DNA of 64,000 nucleotides. Origin: Streptomyces geranii (GTDB lineage Bacteria > Actinomycetota > Actinomycetes > Streptomycetales > Streptomycetaceae). Below are positions 27,768 to 37,600 of this stretch, piece after piece. The stretch is taken from contig NZ_PJME01000008.1 in assembly GCF_002954775.1 (NCBI RefSeq), positions 62,001-126,000 on the forward strand, written 5' to 3'. A program made the position numbers and the translations under genes. The first letter of the stretch is position 1. Each line of letters opens with the position of its first letter. The notes under the pieces are model-generated. The model was not told where the DNA came from and did not search any database. It saw only the letters and a program-made list of their open reading frames with translations.

Positions 27768-28886
27768 TCAGAGCTCCAGCGGAAGTTCCTGGACCAGCAG
27801 TTTTCCGGCCATGGTCACACCGCCGTCCATCGCGATGGCGAGTCCGTCGGCGTAGACATGCGGATGTTCGATGTTCGGGCCGGAGTTGTCCTCGCCGTCG
27901 TCCTCGGTGCCGACTTCGCCCACCAGATAGGGGATGGGGCTGTGGCCGTGAACGATGCGGGTGCCGCCGTACGTATCGAGAAGGGAGCGTACGGCCTCGG
28001 CACCGCCCTCGTCGCGGAAGGAGAAGCGCTTGGTGAACTTGCGGAACAGGTCCCAGACCTCGTCCGCGTCGTTGCGCGTGATCGTCTCGCGGACGGTGTC
28101 GTTGACCGCCTCGATCGAGTCGCCGTAGTCGAGGTAGGCGGTGGTGTCCGAGTGCACGAGCAGGTGGCCGTCGACCGCCTCGATCGCGTCGAGGCGGGCC
28201 ATCCACTGGAGGTGGTGGTCCTGCAGCCGGTCCATGTCGGTCTTCTGGCCGCCGTTCAGCAGCCAGGCCGCCTGGAAGGTGGCCGTGCCCGCGCCGGAGT
28301 TGACGGGGGTGTCGCCGAACCGCTTGGCGCCCAGGAGCAGCAGCTCGTGGTTGCCCATGAGGGCCTTGCAGTAGCCGCCGGCCGCCGCCGCCTCGGCGGA
28401 CAGCCGCATGACGAGGTCGATGACGCCGATGCCGTCCGGGCCCCGGTCGGTGAAGTCGCCGAGGAACCAGAGCCGGGCGGTGCCCGCGGACCAGTTGCAC
28501 TCGCTGTCGATCAGGCCCTGCTCCTGGAGGGCGTCCACCAGTTCGTCGATGTAGCCGTGGACGTCCCCGACGACGAACAGGGGTCCGGGGCCGTCGGCGG
28601 CCAGGTCGGCCGGGTCGACGGCGGCCTGAAGCGTGTCACCGCGGTTGATGACGGGCAGGTCGCGCTGGGTCGGGGTGTACCCGTCCGGGTACTCCTCCGG
28701 ATCCGCCGGGCCCTGCGCGCCCTCCGCGGTCTCCTGGACCTCGGTGTCGGCCGTCCCGGCGGGAATGTCACCGGGGGCCGTACCGTCGGCGTACGGACCG
28801 GTCTCATGGACGTACGCGGGCACCCGGAAGTCGCGCAACGTCGCCGTCCGCGTCACCTCGGGTCCCTGACCGGCCCCCTGAGTCAT
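27768..28886 (-). CDS. Metallophosphoesterase (calcineurin-like)
   Basis: 372 residues. An acidic leader of about 85 residues precedes a catalytic domain with the full set of dinuclear metal motifs: GDVHG, GDFTDRG, GNHE and VHGHSP. The arrangement resembles the ApaH/PrpE Ser/Thr-phosphatase-like branch, so it may act on phosphoproteins or dinucleoside polyphosphates; the target is unknown. The ATG at 28886 follows GGAGGGG; an in-frame ATG at 28901 adds five residues. Confidence 0.87.
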   Translation of the reverse strand: MTQGAGQGPEVTRTATLRDFRVPAYVHETGPYADGTAPGDIPAGTADTEVQETAEGAQGPADPEEYPDGYTPTQRDLPVINRGDTLQAAVDPADLAADGPGPLFVVGDVHGYIDELVDALQEQGLIDSECNWSAGTARLWFLGDFTDRGPDGIGVIDLVMRLSAEAAAAGGYCKALMGNHELLLLGAKRFGDTPVNSGAGTATFQAAWLLNGGQKTDMDRLQDHHLQWMARLDAIEAVDGHLLVHSDTTAYLDYGDSIEAVNDTVRETITRNDADEVWDLFRKFTKRFSFRDEGGAEAVRSLLDTYGGTRIVHGHSPIPYLVGEVGTEDDGEDNSGPNIEHPHVYADGLAIAMDGGVTMAGKLLVQELPLEL

Positions 28887-29296
28887 CGACCCCTCCACCA
28901 TCGCGCCGCATCTGCACCACATTGGACTGCCTGGTCGCAGCGGCCCGCGGTGTCGTGGGCCCATCATAGGAATGCGGATCGCGCCATGTGATGACCCAGG
29001 GGTGGTGAATCGGCGAAGGAGCCCAGTTCACCGCGGCTTTCGCCCCGATTCGGAGGGGCTTTCCCGTACGGGACCGCCCCGGACTCCCCTGCTTCGTTCC
29101 TTGCTCCGCCCCTCGGACATCGACGCTTCGTACGATCATGACACCGGCGTGCGGGAATCGTCCCGACGCCGGTGTCCGCATTCCCGGACGAGCCGGGCTC
29201 CCGCTTCCCCTACGGGGCCGACCCCTCGTACGGCCCCGCTCCCCGGGAGCCCGCCCCGCACAGGCCCACGTTCCCCGTCCCGTCAGAGCCCCCGGG
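28887..29296. other. Gene-poor interval
   Basis: About 410 bases between the phosphoesterase start and the LacI stop. A GTG-initiated frame at 29172 reads SAFPDEPGSRFPYGADPSYG and on through Pro-rich sequence, in codons typical of the genome, then runs antisense into the LacI gene. It may be a gene remnant. No tRNA or terminator seen. Confidence 0.4.
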
Positions 29297-30409
29297 TCAC
29301 CCTTCCTCGGGCGACCGCGGCGGACTGACGGTCGTACGCGGCGGACGGCGCTGCGAGGACGTCCGCACGATCAGTTCGGTCGGTATCACCTGCTCGACCG
29401 GCAGGTCCGAATCGATGTTCTCGATGGCGTCGATCAGCAGCTGGACCACCGCCGTGCCGATACGGCGCGGCTTCAGGGAGAGCGTGGTGATCGGCGGCTC
29501 GGTCGTCGCGTACACCGTGGACTCGCTGCAGCAGACCAGCAGCAGGTCCTCCGGGACGCGCAGGCCGTAGCGGCGGGCCGCGGCGAGCAGGTCGGTGCCG
29601 TTCGGGTCGAAGAGGCCGTAGACCGCGTCCGGGCGGTCCGGGCGGGCCAGCAGCCGGTCGGCGGCGATGGCGCCCGCGCACGGGTCGTGCGCCGGGTAGG
29701 CCTCGTACACCGGGTCCTGGCCGACCCGCTCGCACCAGTGCAGGTACGCCGTGGTGGAGAGGTGGGTGTAGGTGTCGGTGGAGGTGCCCGTCAGGAGGCC
29801 GATGCGGCGGGCGCCGGCGGCGGCCAGATGGTCGAGGATGCCCAGGACCGCCGCCTCGTGGTCGTTGTCGACCCACGCGGTGACCGGCAGCGAGCCCGCC
29901 GGACGGCCGTCGGAGACGACCGGCAGTCCCTGCCGGACGAGTTCGGTGACCACCGGGTCCTGGTCGGAGGGGTCGATGACGACCGTGCCGTCCAGGGCGA
30001 CGTTCGACCACACGTCGTGGCGTGAGGTCGCGGGCAGGATGACCAGGGCGTAGCCCCGGGCGAGCGCTGCCGAGGTGGCGGCTCTGGCCATCTCGGCGAA
30101 GTAGGCGAACTCGGTGAAGGTGAAAGGTTCATCCCCGTACGTCGTCACGGTCAGGCCGATCAAGCCCGACTTGCCGGTACGGAGGGTTCGGGCCGCGGCC
30201 GACGGGCGGTAGCCCAGCCGGTCGGCGACCTCACGGACATGGCGTCGGGTGGCGTCCGGGAGCCGGCCCTTTCCGTTGAGGGCGTCGGAGACGGTCGTGA
30301 TCGAGACCCCTGCGGCGGCGGCCACGTCTCTGATGCCTGCCCGGCCCGGCCGGCTGGCTCGTCGGGTTGTCTCCGCGCGGCTCACCTGGTGCTTCCCTGC
30401 TGCTGTCAT
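29297..30409 (-). CDS. LacI-family transcriptional regulator
   Basis: 370 residues. HTH domain at about residues 23-75 (IRDVAAAAGVSITTVSDALNG, then YRPSAAARTLRTGKSGLIG, including the hinge) followed by a periplasmic-binding-like sensor. The ligand, probably a sugar or nucleoside, is unknown. The ATG at 30409 gives a basic leader before the HTH; the frame extends upstream to 30475 without support. It is divergent from hisC across a 412-base interval containing palindromes. Confidence 0.9.
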   Translation of the reverse strand: MTAAGKHQVSRAETTRRASRPGRAGIRDVAAAAGVSITTVSDALNGKGRLPDATRRHVREVADRLGYRPSAAARTLRTGKSGLIGLTVTTYGDEPFTFTEFAYFAEMARAATSAALARGYALVILPATSRHDVWSNVALDGTVVIDPSDQDPVVTELVRQGLPVVSDGRPAGSLPVTAWVDNDHEAAVLGILDHLAAAGARRIGLLTGTSTDTYTHLSTTAYLHWCERVGQDPVYEAYPAHDPCAGAIAADRLLARPDRPDAVYGLFDPNGTDLLAAARRYGLRVPEDLLLVCCSESTVYATTEPPITTLSLKPRRIGTAVVQLLIDAIENIDSDLPVEQVIPTELIVRTSSQRRPPRTTVSPPRSPEEG

Positions 30410-30497
30410 GGCGAGCCGATAGTAGGGCTCATGCGGTGGGGTAGTGCGGACGCATATGCAGCCGTTGACAGGCACGTTTCTGCATGGTCAATAGATA

Positions 30498-30526
30498 TCA
30501 ACTGCCTTGGAAAGAAAGTCAGTTGA
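30498..30526. promoter_or_regulatory. Inverted repeat in the lacI-hisC interval
   Basis: TCAACTG-N15-CAGTTGA in an AT-rich patch close to the LacI-type gene; a possible operator. Confidence 0.3.
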
Positions 30527-30586
30527 ACGATATTACTGCCCTACGTGACTTGTCCGCGCGCATAGGCCTGCCAAGTGACCGATGTT

Positions 30587-30614
30587 TCGAAGAGGTCTCA
30601 ACTCACCTCTTCGA
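30587..30614. terminator. Hairpin in the lacI-hisC interval
   Basis: 10-bp perfect stem TCGAAGAGGT/ACCTCTTCGA with an 8-nt loop and no coding gene immediately upstream. It could be an attenuator, terminator of a small RNA, or operator. Confidence 0.4.
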
Positions 30615-30676
30615 GGGATGCGCGCCACGGCGTGAGCCACCGGCGCGTGCCCTGAGGTGCGATGCGCCCCCTGTTT

Positions 30677-30692
30677 CGTACAACTTTGTACG
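30677..30692. promoter_or_regulatory. Palindromic operator candidate upstream of hisC
   Basis: CGTACAA-CT-TTGTACG, 7-bp perfect arms, 130 bases before hisC. Symmetry and size suit a dimeric repressor; the protein is unknown. Confidence 0.45.
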
Positions 30693-30821
30693 GTGATACC
30701 CCTGATGCCTGTGTGACAGGTGGGGTTGGGTTCCGGACCCGACCGGCCCGTACCCGGTGGCGCCGAATCCTCATAAGGTGAGGAGCATTGGTAACCGGTG
30801 GTGGTCACGAGGAGGACTGCG

Positions 30822-31901
30822 GTGAGCGAGACGAGCCCCAAGCTGCGAGCCGAGCTGGAGGGTATCCCCACCTACAAGCCGGGCCGGCCGGCCGCGGCCG
30901 ACGGTCCGGTGGCCTACAAGCTGTCCTCGAACGAGAACCCGTATCCGCCGCTGCCCGGCGTGCTGGAGACCGTCACGGCCGCGGCCGGGTCCTTCAACCG
31001 CTACCCGGACATGGCCTGCACAGGGCTCATGAACGAGCTGGCCGAACGTTTCGCCGTGCCGGTGTCCCACATCGCCACCGGCACCGGCTCGGTCGGGGTG
31101 GCGCAGCAGCTGGTCCAGTCGACGAGCGGGCCCGGCGACGAGGTCATCTACGCCTGGCGGTCCTTCGAGGCCTATCCGATCATCACGCAGATCAGCGGCG
31201 CCACGTCGGTCAAGGTCCCGCTGACGCCCGGGGACGTGCACGACCTCGACGCGATGGCGGACGCGATCACCGACCGGACCCGGCTGATCTTCGTCTGCAA
31301 CCCCAACAACCCGACGGGGACGGCCGTACGGCAGGCCGAGCTGGAGCGGTTCCTGGACCGGGTGCCCGCCGATGTGCTGGTCGTACTGGACGAGGCCTAC
31401 AAGGAGTTCGTCCGGGACATCGAGGTGCCGGACGGGGTCGTGCTCTACCGCGACCGGCCGAACGTCTGTGTGCTGCGGACCTTCTCCAAGGCGTACGGTC
31501 TCGCCGGGCTGCGGGTCGGGTTCGCGATCGCGCACGAGCCGGTGGCGGCGGCGCTGCGCAAGACGGCGGTGCCGTTCGGGGTGAGCCAGCTCGCCCAGGA
31601 CGCGGCGGTGGCCTCGCTGCGGGCCGAGGACGCGCTGCTCGGCCGGGTCGGCTCACTGGTCTCCGAGCGCACCCGGGTGGTCGACGCGCTGCGCGGCCAG
31701 GGCTGGACGGTGCCCGACACCCAGGCGAACTTCGTGTGGCTGCGGCTGGGGGAGCGCACGGTCGACTTCGCGGCGGTGTGCGAGCGGGCCGGGGTGGTCG
31801 TACGGCCGTTCCCGGGCGAGGGCGTTCGGGTGACGGTCGGCGAGACCGAGGCGAACGACATCTTCCTGACGGTGGCGGAGGGCTTCCGCAAGGAGATCTA
31901 G
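30822..31901 (+). CDS. hisC: Histidinol-phosphate aminotransferase-type enzyme
   Basis: 359 residues of PLP fold type I, subgroup I-beta. [10 protein letters not shown] near the start, [16 protein letters not shown], and the PLP lysine in [14 protein letters not shown] are all present. It transaminates imidazole acetol phosphate in histidine synthesis or a related aromatic oxoacid. It is not in a his operon here, so it is likely a second copy (hisC2 type) or an aromatic aminotransferase. The GTG at 30822 follows GGAGGA by five bases. A terminator separates it from cydA. Confidence 0.88.
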   Translation: MSETSPKLRAELEGIPTYKPGRPAAADGPVAYKLSSNENPYPPLPGVLETVTAAAGSFNRYPDMACTGLMNELAERFAVPVSHIATGTGSVGVAQQLVQSTSGPGDEVIYAWRSFEAYPIITQISGATSVKVPLTPGDVHDLDAMADAITDRTRLIFVCNPNNPTGTAVRQAELERFLDRVPADVLVVLDEAYKEFVRDIEVPDGVVLYRDRPNVCVLRTFSKAYGLAGLRVGFAIAHEPVAAALRKTAVPFGVSQLAQDAAVASLRAEDALLGRVGSLVSERTRVVDALRGQGWTVPDTQANFVWLRLGERTVDFAAVCERAGVVVRPFPGEGVRVTVGETEANDIFLTVAEGFRKEI

Positions 31902-31940
31902 GGCACATTCGGATGCTGTTTCAGCTGGTCAGAGCTGGTG

Positions 31941-31975
31941 AGGGGGGTCGCTGCCGAGCGGGCGGGGACCCCCCT
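31941..31975 (+). terminator. hisC terminator
   Basis: 9-bp stem AGGGGGGTC/GACCCCCCT with a 17-nt loop, then TTC, 39 bases after the hisC stop. Confidence 0.75.
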
Positions 31976-32015
31976 TCATCTACTGGCGAAACGGTGCTGC
32001 ATAATTGCTTGTGAA

Positions 32016-32031
32016 TGTGAACGCTTTCACA
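32016..32031. promoter_or_regulatory. Rex operator upstream of cydA
   Basis: TGTGAACGCTTTCACA, one change from the Streptomyces Rex operator TGTGAACGCGTTCACA. Rex represses the cyd genes when NAD+/NADH is high and releases under oxygen limitation. A -10-like CATAAT lies at about 32000-32005, so bound Rex would block the promoter start region. Confidence 0.88.
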
Positions 32032-32053
32032 AGCGTAGGTAAGGAGCGGCACC

Positions 32054-33562
32054 GTGGACCTGGCTCTGGCGCCGGAGACCCTGGCGCGATGGCAGTTCGG
32101 CATCACCACCGTCTACCACTTCCTCTTCGTCCCGCTGACGATCTCGCTCGCCGCTCTCACGGCCGGACTGCAGACCGCCTGGGTGCGCACGGAGAAGGAG
32201 AAGTACCTCAAGGCCACCAAGTTCTGGGGCAAGCTCTTCCTGATCAACATCGCGATGGGTGTCGTCACCGGCATCGTGCAGGAGTTCCAGTTCGGTATGA
32301 ACTGGTCCGACTACTCGCGCTTCGTCGGCGACGTCTTCGGCGCCCCGCTCGCCTTCGAGGCGCTGATCGCCTTCTTCTTCGAGTCCACCTTCATCGGGCT
32401 GTGGATCTTCGGCTGGGACAAGCTGCCGAAGCGGATCCATCTGGCCTGCATCTGGATGGTCTCGATCGGCACGATCCTGTCGGCGTACTTCATCCTCGCG
32501 GCCAACTCCTGGATGCAGCACCCCGTCGGCTACCGGATCAACGAGGCGAAGGGCCGTGCCGAACTCACGGACTTCTGGCTGGTCCTGACCCAGAACACGG
32601 CCCTCACCCAGGTCTTCCACACCCTCTCCGCGGCCTTCCTCACGGGTGGCGCCTTCATGGTCGGCATCGCCGCCTTCCACCTGACGCGCAAGAAGCACAT
32701 CCCGGTGATGCGGACCTCGCTGCGGCTCGGCCTGGTCACCGTCGTCATCGGCGGTCTGCTCACCGCGATCAGCGGCGACACCCTCGGCAAGGTCATGTTC
32801 AAGCAGCAGCCCATGAAGATGGCCGCCGCCGAGGCCCTGTGGGACGGCGAGGCACCCGCGCCCTTCTCCGTCTTCGCCTACGGGGACGTGGACAAGGGCC
32901 ACAACAAGGTCGCCATCGAGATCCCGGGCCTGCTGTCCTTCCTCGCCAACGACGACTTCAGCTCGTACGTCCCCGGCATCAACGACGTCAACAAGGCCGA
33001 GCAGGAGAAGTTCGGGCCCGGCGACTACCGGCCCAACATCCCGGTCGCCTACTGGGGCTTCCGCTGGATGATCGGCTTCGGCATGACGTCCTTCACGATC
33101 GGCCTGGCCGGACTCTGGCTGACCCGCAAGAAGTTCATGCTGCCGCAGCACCTGCGCACCGGCGAGGACGAGGTGCCGAACCTCTCGCTGCTCCCCGGCA
33201 AGGTGCTCGGCCCGACGCTCACCAAGTGGTACTGGCGGATCGCCATCCTCACGTTGGGCTTCCCGCTGATCGCCAGTTCCTGGGGCTGGATCTTCACCGA
33301 GATGGGCCGTCAGCCCTGGGTCGTCTACGGCATCTTCCAGACCCGGGACGCGGTCTCCCCCGGCGTCTCGCAGTGGGAGATTCTCACCTCGATGATCGTC
33401 TTCACCTCGCTCTACGCGATTCTCGCCGTCATCGAGGTCAAGCTCCTCGTGAAGTACGTCAAGGCCGGACCGCCCGAACTGACCGAGGCCGACCTCAACC
33501 CGCCCACGAAGATCGGCGGCGACCCACAGGACGCCGACAAGCCGATGGCCTTCTCCTACTAG
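32054..33562 (+). CDS. cydA: Cytochrome bd oxidase subunit I
   Basis: 502 residues, multi-pass membrane protein of the quinol oxidase that reduces O2 with high affinity. The N-terminal WQFGITTVYHFLFVPLTI holds the heme-ligand His; GRQPWVVYGIFQT is the conserved region near the third heme. The length fits the short Q-loop form usual outside enterobacteria. It starts with GTG after AAGGAGC. It begins the cydA-cydB-cydDC run under Rex control. Confidence 0.96.
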   Translation: MDLALAPETLARWQFGITTVYHFLFVPLTISLAALTAGLQTAWVRTEKEKYLKATKFWGKLFLINIAMGVVTGIVQEFQFGMNWSDYSRFVGDVFGAPLAFEALIAFFFESTFIGLWIFGWDKLPKRIHLACIWMVSIGTILSAYFILAANSWMQHPVGYRINEAKGRAELTDFWLVLTQNTALTQVFHTLSAAFLTGGAFMVGIAAFHLTRKKHIPVMRTSLRLGLVTVVIGGLLTAISGDTLGKVMFKQQPMKMAAAEALWDGEAPAPFSVFAYGDVDKGHNKVAIEIPGLLSFLANDDFSSYVPGINDVNKAEQEKFGPGDYRPNIPVAYWGFRWMIGFGMTSFTIGLAGLWLTRKKFMLPQHLRTGEDEVPNLSLLPGKVLGPTLTKWYWRIAILTLGFPLIASSWGWIFTEMGRQPWVVYGIFQTRDAVSPGVSQWEILTSMIVFTSLYAILAVIEVKLLVKYVKAGPPELTEADLNPPTKIGGDPQDADKPMAFSY

Positions 33563-33583
33563 GCCCAGGGAGCTGGAACCGCC

Positions 33584-34588
33584 ATGCAACTTCACGACGT
33601 CTGGTTCGTCCTCATCGCCGTCCTGTGGATCGGCTACTTCTTCCTGGAGGGCTTCGACTTCGGGGTCGGCGTCCTCACCAAGCTGCTCGCCCGCGACCGG
33701 GCCGAGAAGCGGGTCCTGATCAACACCATCGGACCCGTCTGGGACGGCAACGAGGTCTGGCTGCTCTCGGCGGGCGGCGCGACCTTCGCCGCCTTCCCCG
33801 AGTGGTACGCCACCCTCTTCTCCGGCTTCTACCTGCCGCTGCTGCTAATCCTGGTCTGTCTGATCCTGCGGGGCGTCGCCTTCGAGTACCGGGTGAAGCG
33901 GCCCGAGGAGAACTGGCAGCGCAACTGGGAGACAGTGATCTTCTGGACCTCGCTGCTGCCCGCGTTCATGTGGGGCGTGGCCTTCGCCAACATCGTGCGC
34001 GGGGTCAAGATCGACGCGGACTTCAACTACGCCGGCAATCTCGCCGATCTGCTCAACCCGTACGCCCTGCTCGGCGGCCTGGTCACCCTGTCGCTGTTCA
34101 CCTTCCACGGCACGGTGTTCGTCGGCCTCAAGACCGTCGGGGACATCCGGGAACGGGCGCGGAAACTGGCGGTTCGCGTTGGACTCGTGACCGCCGTGGT
34201 CGCGCTCGCGTTCCTGAGCTGGACACAGGCCGACAAGGGCGACGGCGGCTCCCTGGCAGCGGCGATCGTGGCCGTGCTCGCGCTCGTCGCCGCGCTGGGG
34301 GCGGCGCAGAAGGGGCGTGAGGGCTGGGCGTTCGCGTTCTCCGGGGTCACCATCGTGGCCGCCGTCGCGATGCTGTTCCTGACGCTCTTCCCGAACGTCA
34401 TGCCGTCCTCGCTCAACCCGGACTGGAACCTCACGGTCACCAACGCCTCGTCGAGCCCGTACACGCTGAGGATCATGACGTGGTGTGCGGGGATCGCCAC
34501 CCCGCTGGTCCTGCTCTACCAGGGCTGGACGTACTGGGTGTTCCGCAAGCGGATCGGCACGCACCACATCGCCGAAGCCGCGCACTGA
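33584..34588 (+). CDS. cydB: Cytochrome bd oxidase subunit II
   Basis: 334 residues, with eight or so membrane segments and the CydB opening WFVLIAVLWIGYFFLEGFDFGVG. It pairs with CydA to form the oxidase. It starts 21 bases after cydA with a clear ribosome site (CCAGGGAGC). Three parS sites follow its stop codon. Confidence 0.95.
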   Translation: MQLHDVWFVLIAVLWIGYFFLEGFDFGVGVLTKLLARDRAEKRVLINTIGPVWDGNEVWLLSAGGATFAAFPEWYATLFSGFYLPLLLILVCLILRGVAFEYRVKRPEENWQRNWETVIFWTSLLPAFMWGVAFANIVRGVKIDADFNYAGNLADLLNPYALLGGLVTLSLFTFHGTVFVGLKTVGDIRERARKLAVRVGLVTAVVALAFLSWTQADKGDGGSLAAAIVAVLALVAALGAAQKGREGWAFAFSGVTIVAAVAMLFLTLFPNVMPSSLNPDWNLTVTNASSSPYTLRIMTWCAGIATPLVLLYQGWTYWVFRKRIGTHHIAEAAH

Positions 34589-34623
34589 GTTGCAGTAGCA
34601 GTCTGCGGGAGGTGGTTTCGCGA

Positions 34624-34638
34624 TGTTTCACGTGAAAC
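34624..34638. other. parS: parS (ParB-binding site)
   Basis: Exact core GTTTCACGTGAAAC (34625-34638), left flank T; right flank C. First of three within 80 bp. Confidence 0.9.
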
Positions 34639-34641
34639 CGA

Positions 34642-34657
34642 TGTTTCACGTGAAACA
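34642..34657. other. parS: parS (ParB-binding site)
   Basis: Exact TGTTTCACGTGAAACA. Its centre is 18 bp from the previous copy, closer than the 32-bp pairs elsewhere. Confidence 0.92.
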
Positions 34658-34687
34658 TCGCGAAACCGGCCCCCTGGACCGAAGGGC

Positions 34688-37600
34688 ATGTTTCACGTGA
34701 AACCAATCGATCCGCGGCTCTTCCGGTACGCCGGTGCCACCCGCCGTTTCCTGCTCGCGGTCGTCGGCCTGGGTGCCGTCGGCGCCGGGCTGGTCATCGC
34801 GCAGGCCATGCTCATCGCCGAGGTGGTGGTCGGCGCCTTCCAGCACGGACTGTCGGTCACCGAACTCCGTACGCCGCTGCTGCTGTTGGTGGCCGTCGCC
34901 ACCGGCCGTGCGATCGTCTCCTGGCTCACCGAGCTGGCCGCCCACCGGACGAGCGCGGCCGTGAAGTCGGAGCTGCGCGGGCGGTTGCTGGAGCGGGCCG
35001 TCGCGCTCGGTCCCGGGTGGCTGAGCGGGCAGCGGACCGGGTCGCTGGTCGCCGTCGCGACTCGGGGGGTCGACGCGCTCGACGACTACTTCTCGCGCTA
35101 TCTGCCGCAGTTGGGGCTCGCGATCGTGGTGCCCGTGGCCGTGCTGGCGCGGATCGTCACCGAGGACTGGGTGTCGGCGGCGATCATCGTCGGCACCCTG
35201 CCGCTCATCCCGGTCTTCATGGTGCTGATCGGCTGGGCCACGCAGTCCCACATGGACCGTCAGTGGCGGCTGCTGTCCCGGCTGTCGGGGCACTTCCTCG
35301 ATGTCGTGGCCGGGCTGCCGACGCTGAAGGTGTTCGGCCGGGCCAAGGCGCAGGCCGAGTCGATCAAGCGGATCACCGGCGAGTACCGGCAGGCGACGAT
35401 GCGGACCCTGCGGATCGCCTTCATCTCGTCGTTCGCGCTGGAACTGCTGGCGACGCTGTCCGTGGCACTGGTCGCGGTGACCATCGGTATGCGGCTCGTG
35501 CACGGCGAGATGGACCTGTACATCGGGCTCGTCATCCTCATCCTCGCGCCCGAGGCGTATCTGCCGCTCAGGCAGGTGGGCGCCCAGTTCCACGCGGCGG
35601 CGGAGGGACTGGCGGCGGCCGAGGAGATCTTCGCCGTACTGGAGACGCCGGTGCCGGAATCCGGGACCGGGGCGGTTCCGGCGGGCGGGATCGCCTTCGA
35701 GGGCGTGACCGTCCGCTATCCCGGTCGGTCGGTCGACGCGGTGGCCGACGTGTCCTTCGCCGTGGCGGCCGGGGAGACCGTCGCGCTCGTCGGACCAAGC
35801 GGCGCGGGCAAGTCGACGCTGTTGCACGCGCTGCTCGGGTTCGTACGGCCGGCGGAGGGGCGGGTGTGCGTCGGGAGAGCCGATCTCGCCGGGCTCGACC
35901 TGGAGCAGTGGCGTGCGCGGGTGGCCTGGGTGCCGCAGCGCCCGCACCTGTTCGCCGGGTCGATCGCCGAGAACGTACGGCTGGCCCGCCCCGACGCCGA
36001 TGACACCGCCGTACGGCGGGCGCTGGCCGACGCCGGTGCGCTGGAGTTCGTGGACGCGTTGCCCGAGGGCGTCGACGCGCTGCTCGGTGAGGAGGGGGCC
36101 GGGCTCTCCGCCGGGCAGCGGCAACGGCTCGCGCTGGCCCGGGCGTTCCTCGCGGACCGGCCCGTGCTGCTGCTCGACGAGCCGACGGCCGCGCTGGATG
36201 GGGAGACGGAGGCCGAGGTCGTGGCCGCCGTGCGACGGCTCGCGGTCGGGCGGACGGTACTGCTGGTCGTGCACCGGCCCGCGCTGCTGGAGGTGGTGGA
36301 CCGGGTGGTGCGGGTGACGGAAGCCGCCGTACCTGCCCAGCTGCCCGCTTCCGAGCAGGCTCCCGGTTCCCCGGATGGGCTCCTCGCGGGTGCTCCGCAG
36401 GTGCCCCTGGTCGACGAGGAGGAGTTCGTATCAGGGGCTGCCGCAGGGCGAGTCGGCGTGCTCGCGCGGGTGCGGGCCATGTCAGGGGCCCGGCGCGGGC
36501 GGCTCGGGCTCGCGCTGCTGCTCGGGAGTCTGGCCCTCGGCAGTGCCGTCGGGCTCATGGCGACCTCCGGATGGCTCATCTCGCGGGCCTCGCAGCAGCC
36601 GCCCGTGCTGTATCTGATGGTCGCTGTGACGGCCACGCGGGCCTTCGGGATCGGTCGGGCCGTCTTCCGGTACGCCGAGCGGCTGGTGTCGCACGACGCC
36701 GTGCTGCGGATGCTGGCCGACACGCGGGTCGCCGTCTACCGGCGGCTGGAGCGGCTCGCGCCCGCCGGACTGCGCACGACCCGGCGCGGCGACCTGCTGT
36801 CGCGGCTCGTCGCCGATGTGGACGCCCTCCAGGACTACTGGCTGCGCTGGTTGCTGCCCGCCGGTGCCGCCCTCGTCGTCTCCGCCGCCTCCGTCGGGTT
36901 CACGGCGTGGCTGCTGCCCGAGGCCGGCGCGGTGCTCGCCGCCGGGCTGCTCGCGGCCGGTGTCGGCGTCCCCCTCGTCACCAGCGCCGTGGCCCGGCGC
37001 GCGGAACGCCGGCTCGCCCCGGCCCGAGGGGCACTCGCCACGCACGTGGCCGACCTGCTCACCGGCACAGCCGAGTCGACGGTCGCGGGCGCCCTGAACG
37101 CACGTACCGAGGAAGTCCGGCGGGCCGACTCCGAGCTCACCCGGATCGCCTCGCGCGCCGCCACCGCCACCGCCCTCGGCGACGGACTCACCGCGCTGCT
37201 CTCCGGACTCACAGTCGCCGCCACCGCCCTCGTTGCAGCCCAGGCGGTCGTCGACGGACGGCTCGCCGGTGTCGTGACGGCCGTCGTCGTCCTCACTCCC
37301 CTGGCCGCCTTCGAGGCCGTCCTCGGCCTGCCGCTCGCCGTGCGGTACCGGCAGCGGGTGCGCAGGAGCGCGGAGCGCGTGTACGAGGTCCTGGACGCGC
37401 CCGAGCCCGTACGCGAACCCGAACAGCCGCGCCCCGCGCCCCTGTCGCCGTTCCCGGTCGTCGTCAAGGAGCTGGTCGCCCGTCATGCCGGGCAGGACCG
37501 GGACGCGCTCGCCCGGCTCGACCTCACCCTCGACGAAGGGTGCCGGATCGCGGTCGTAGGCCCGTCCGGGTCCGGCAAGACGACCCTCGCGCAGGTCCTC

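Noticed and set aside
30484-30696. 70-residue frame in the lacI-hisC interval
   Set aside because: Contains a perfect hairpin and a palindrome, has no ribosome site and unusual codon use; more likely regulatory DNA.
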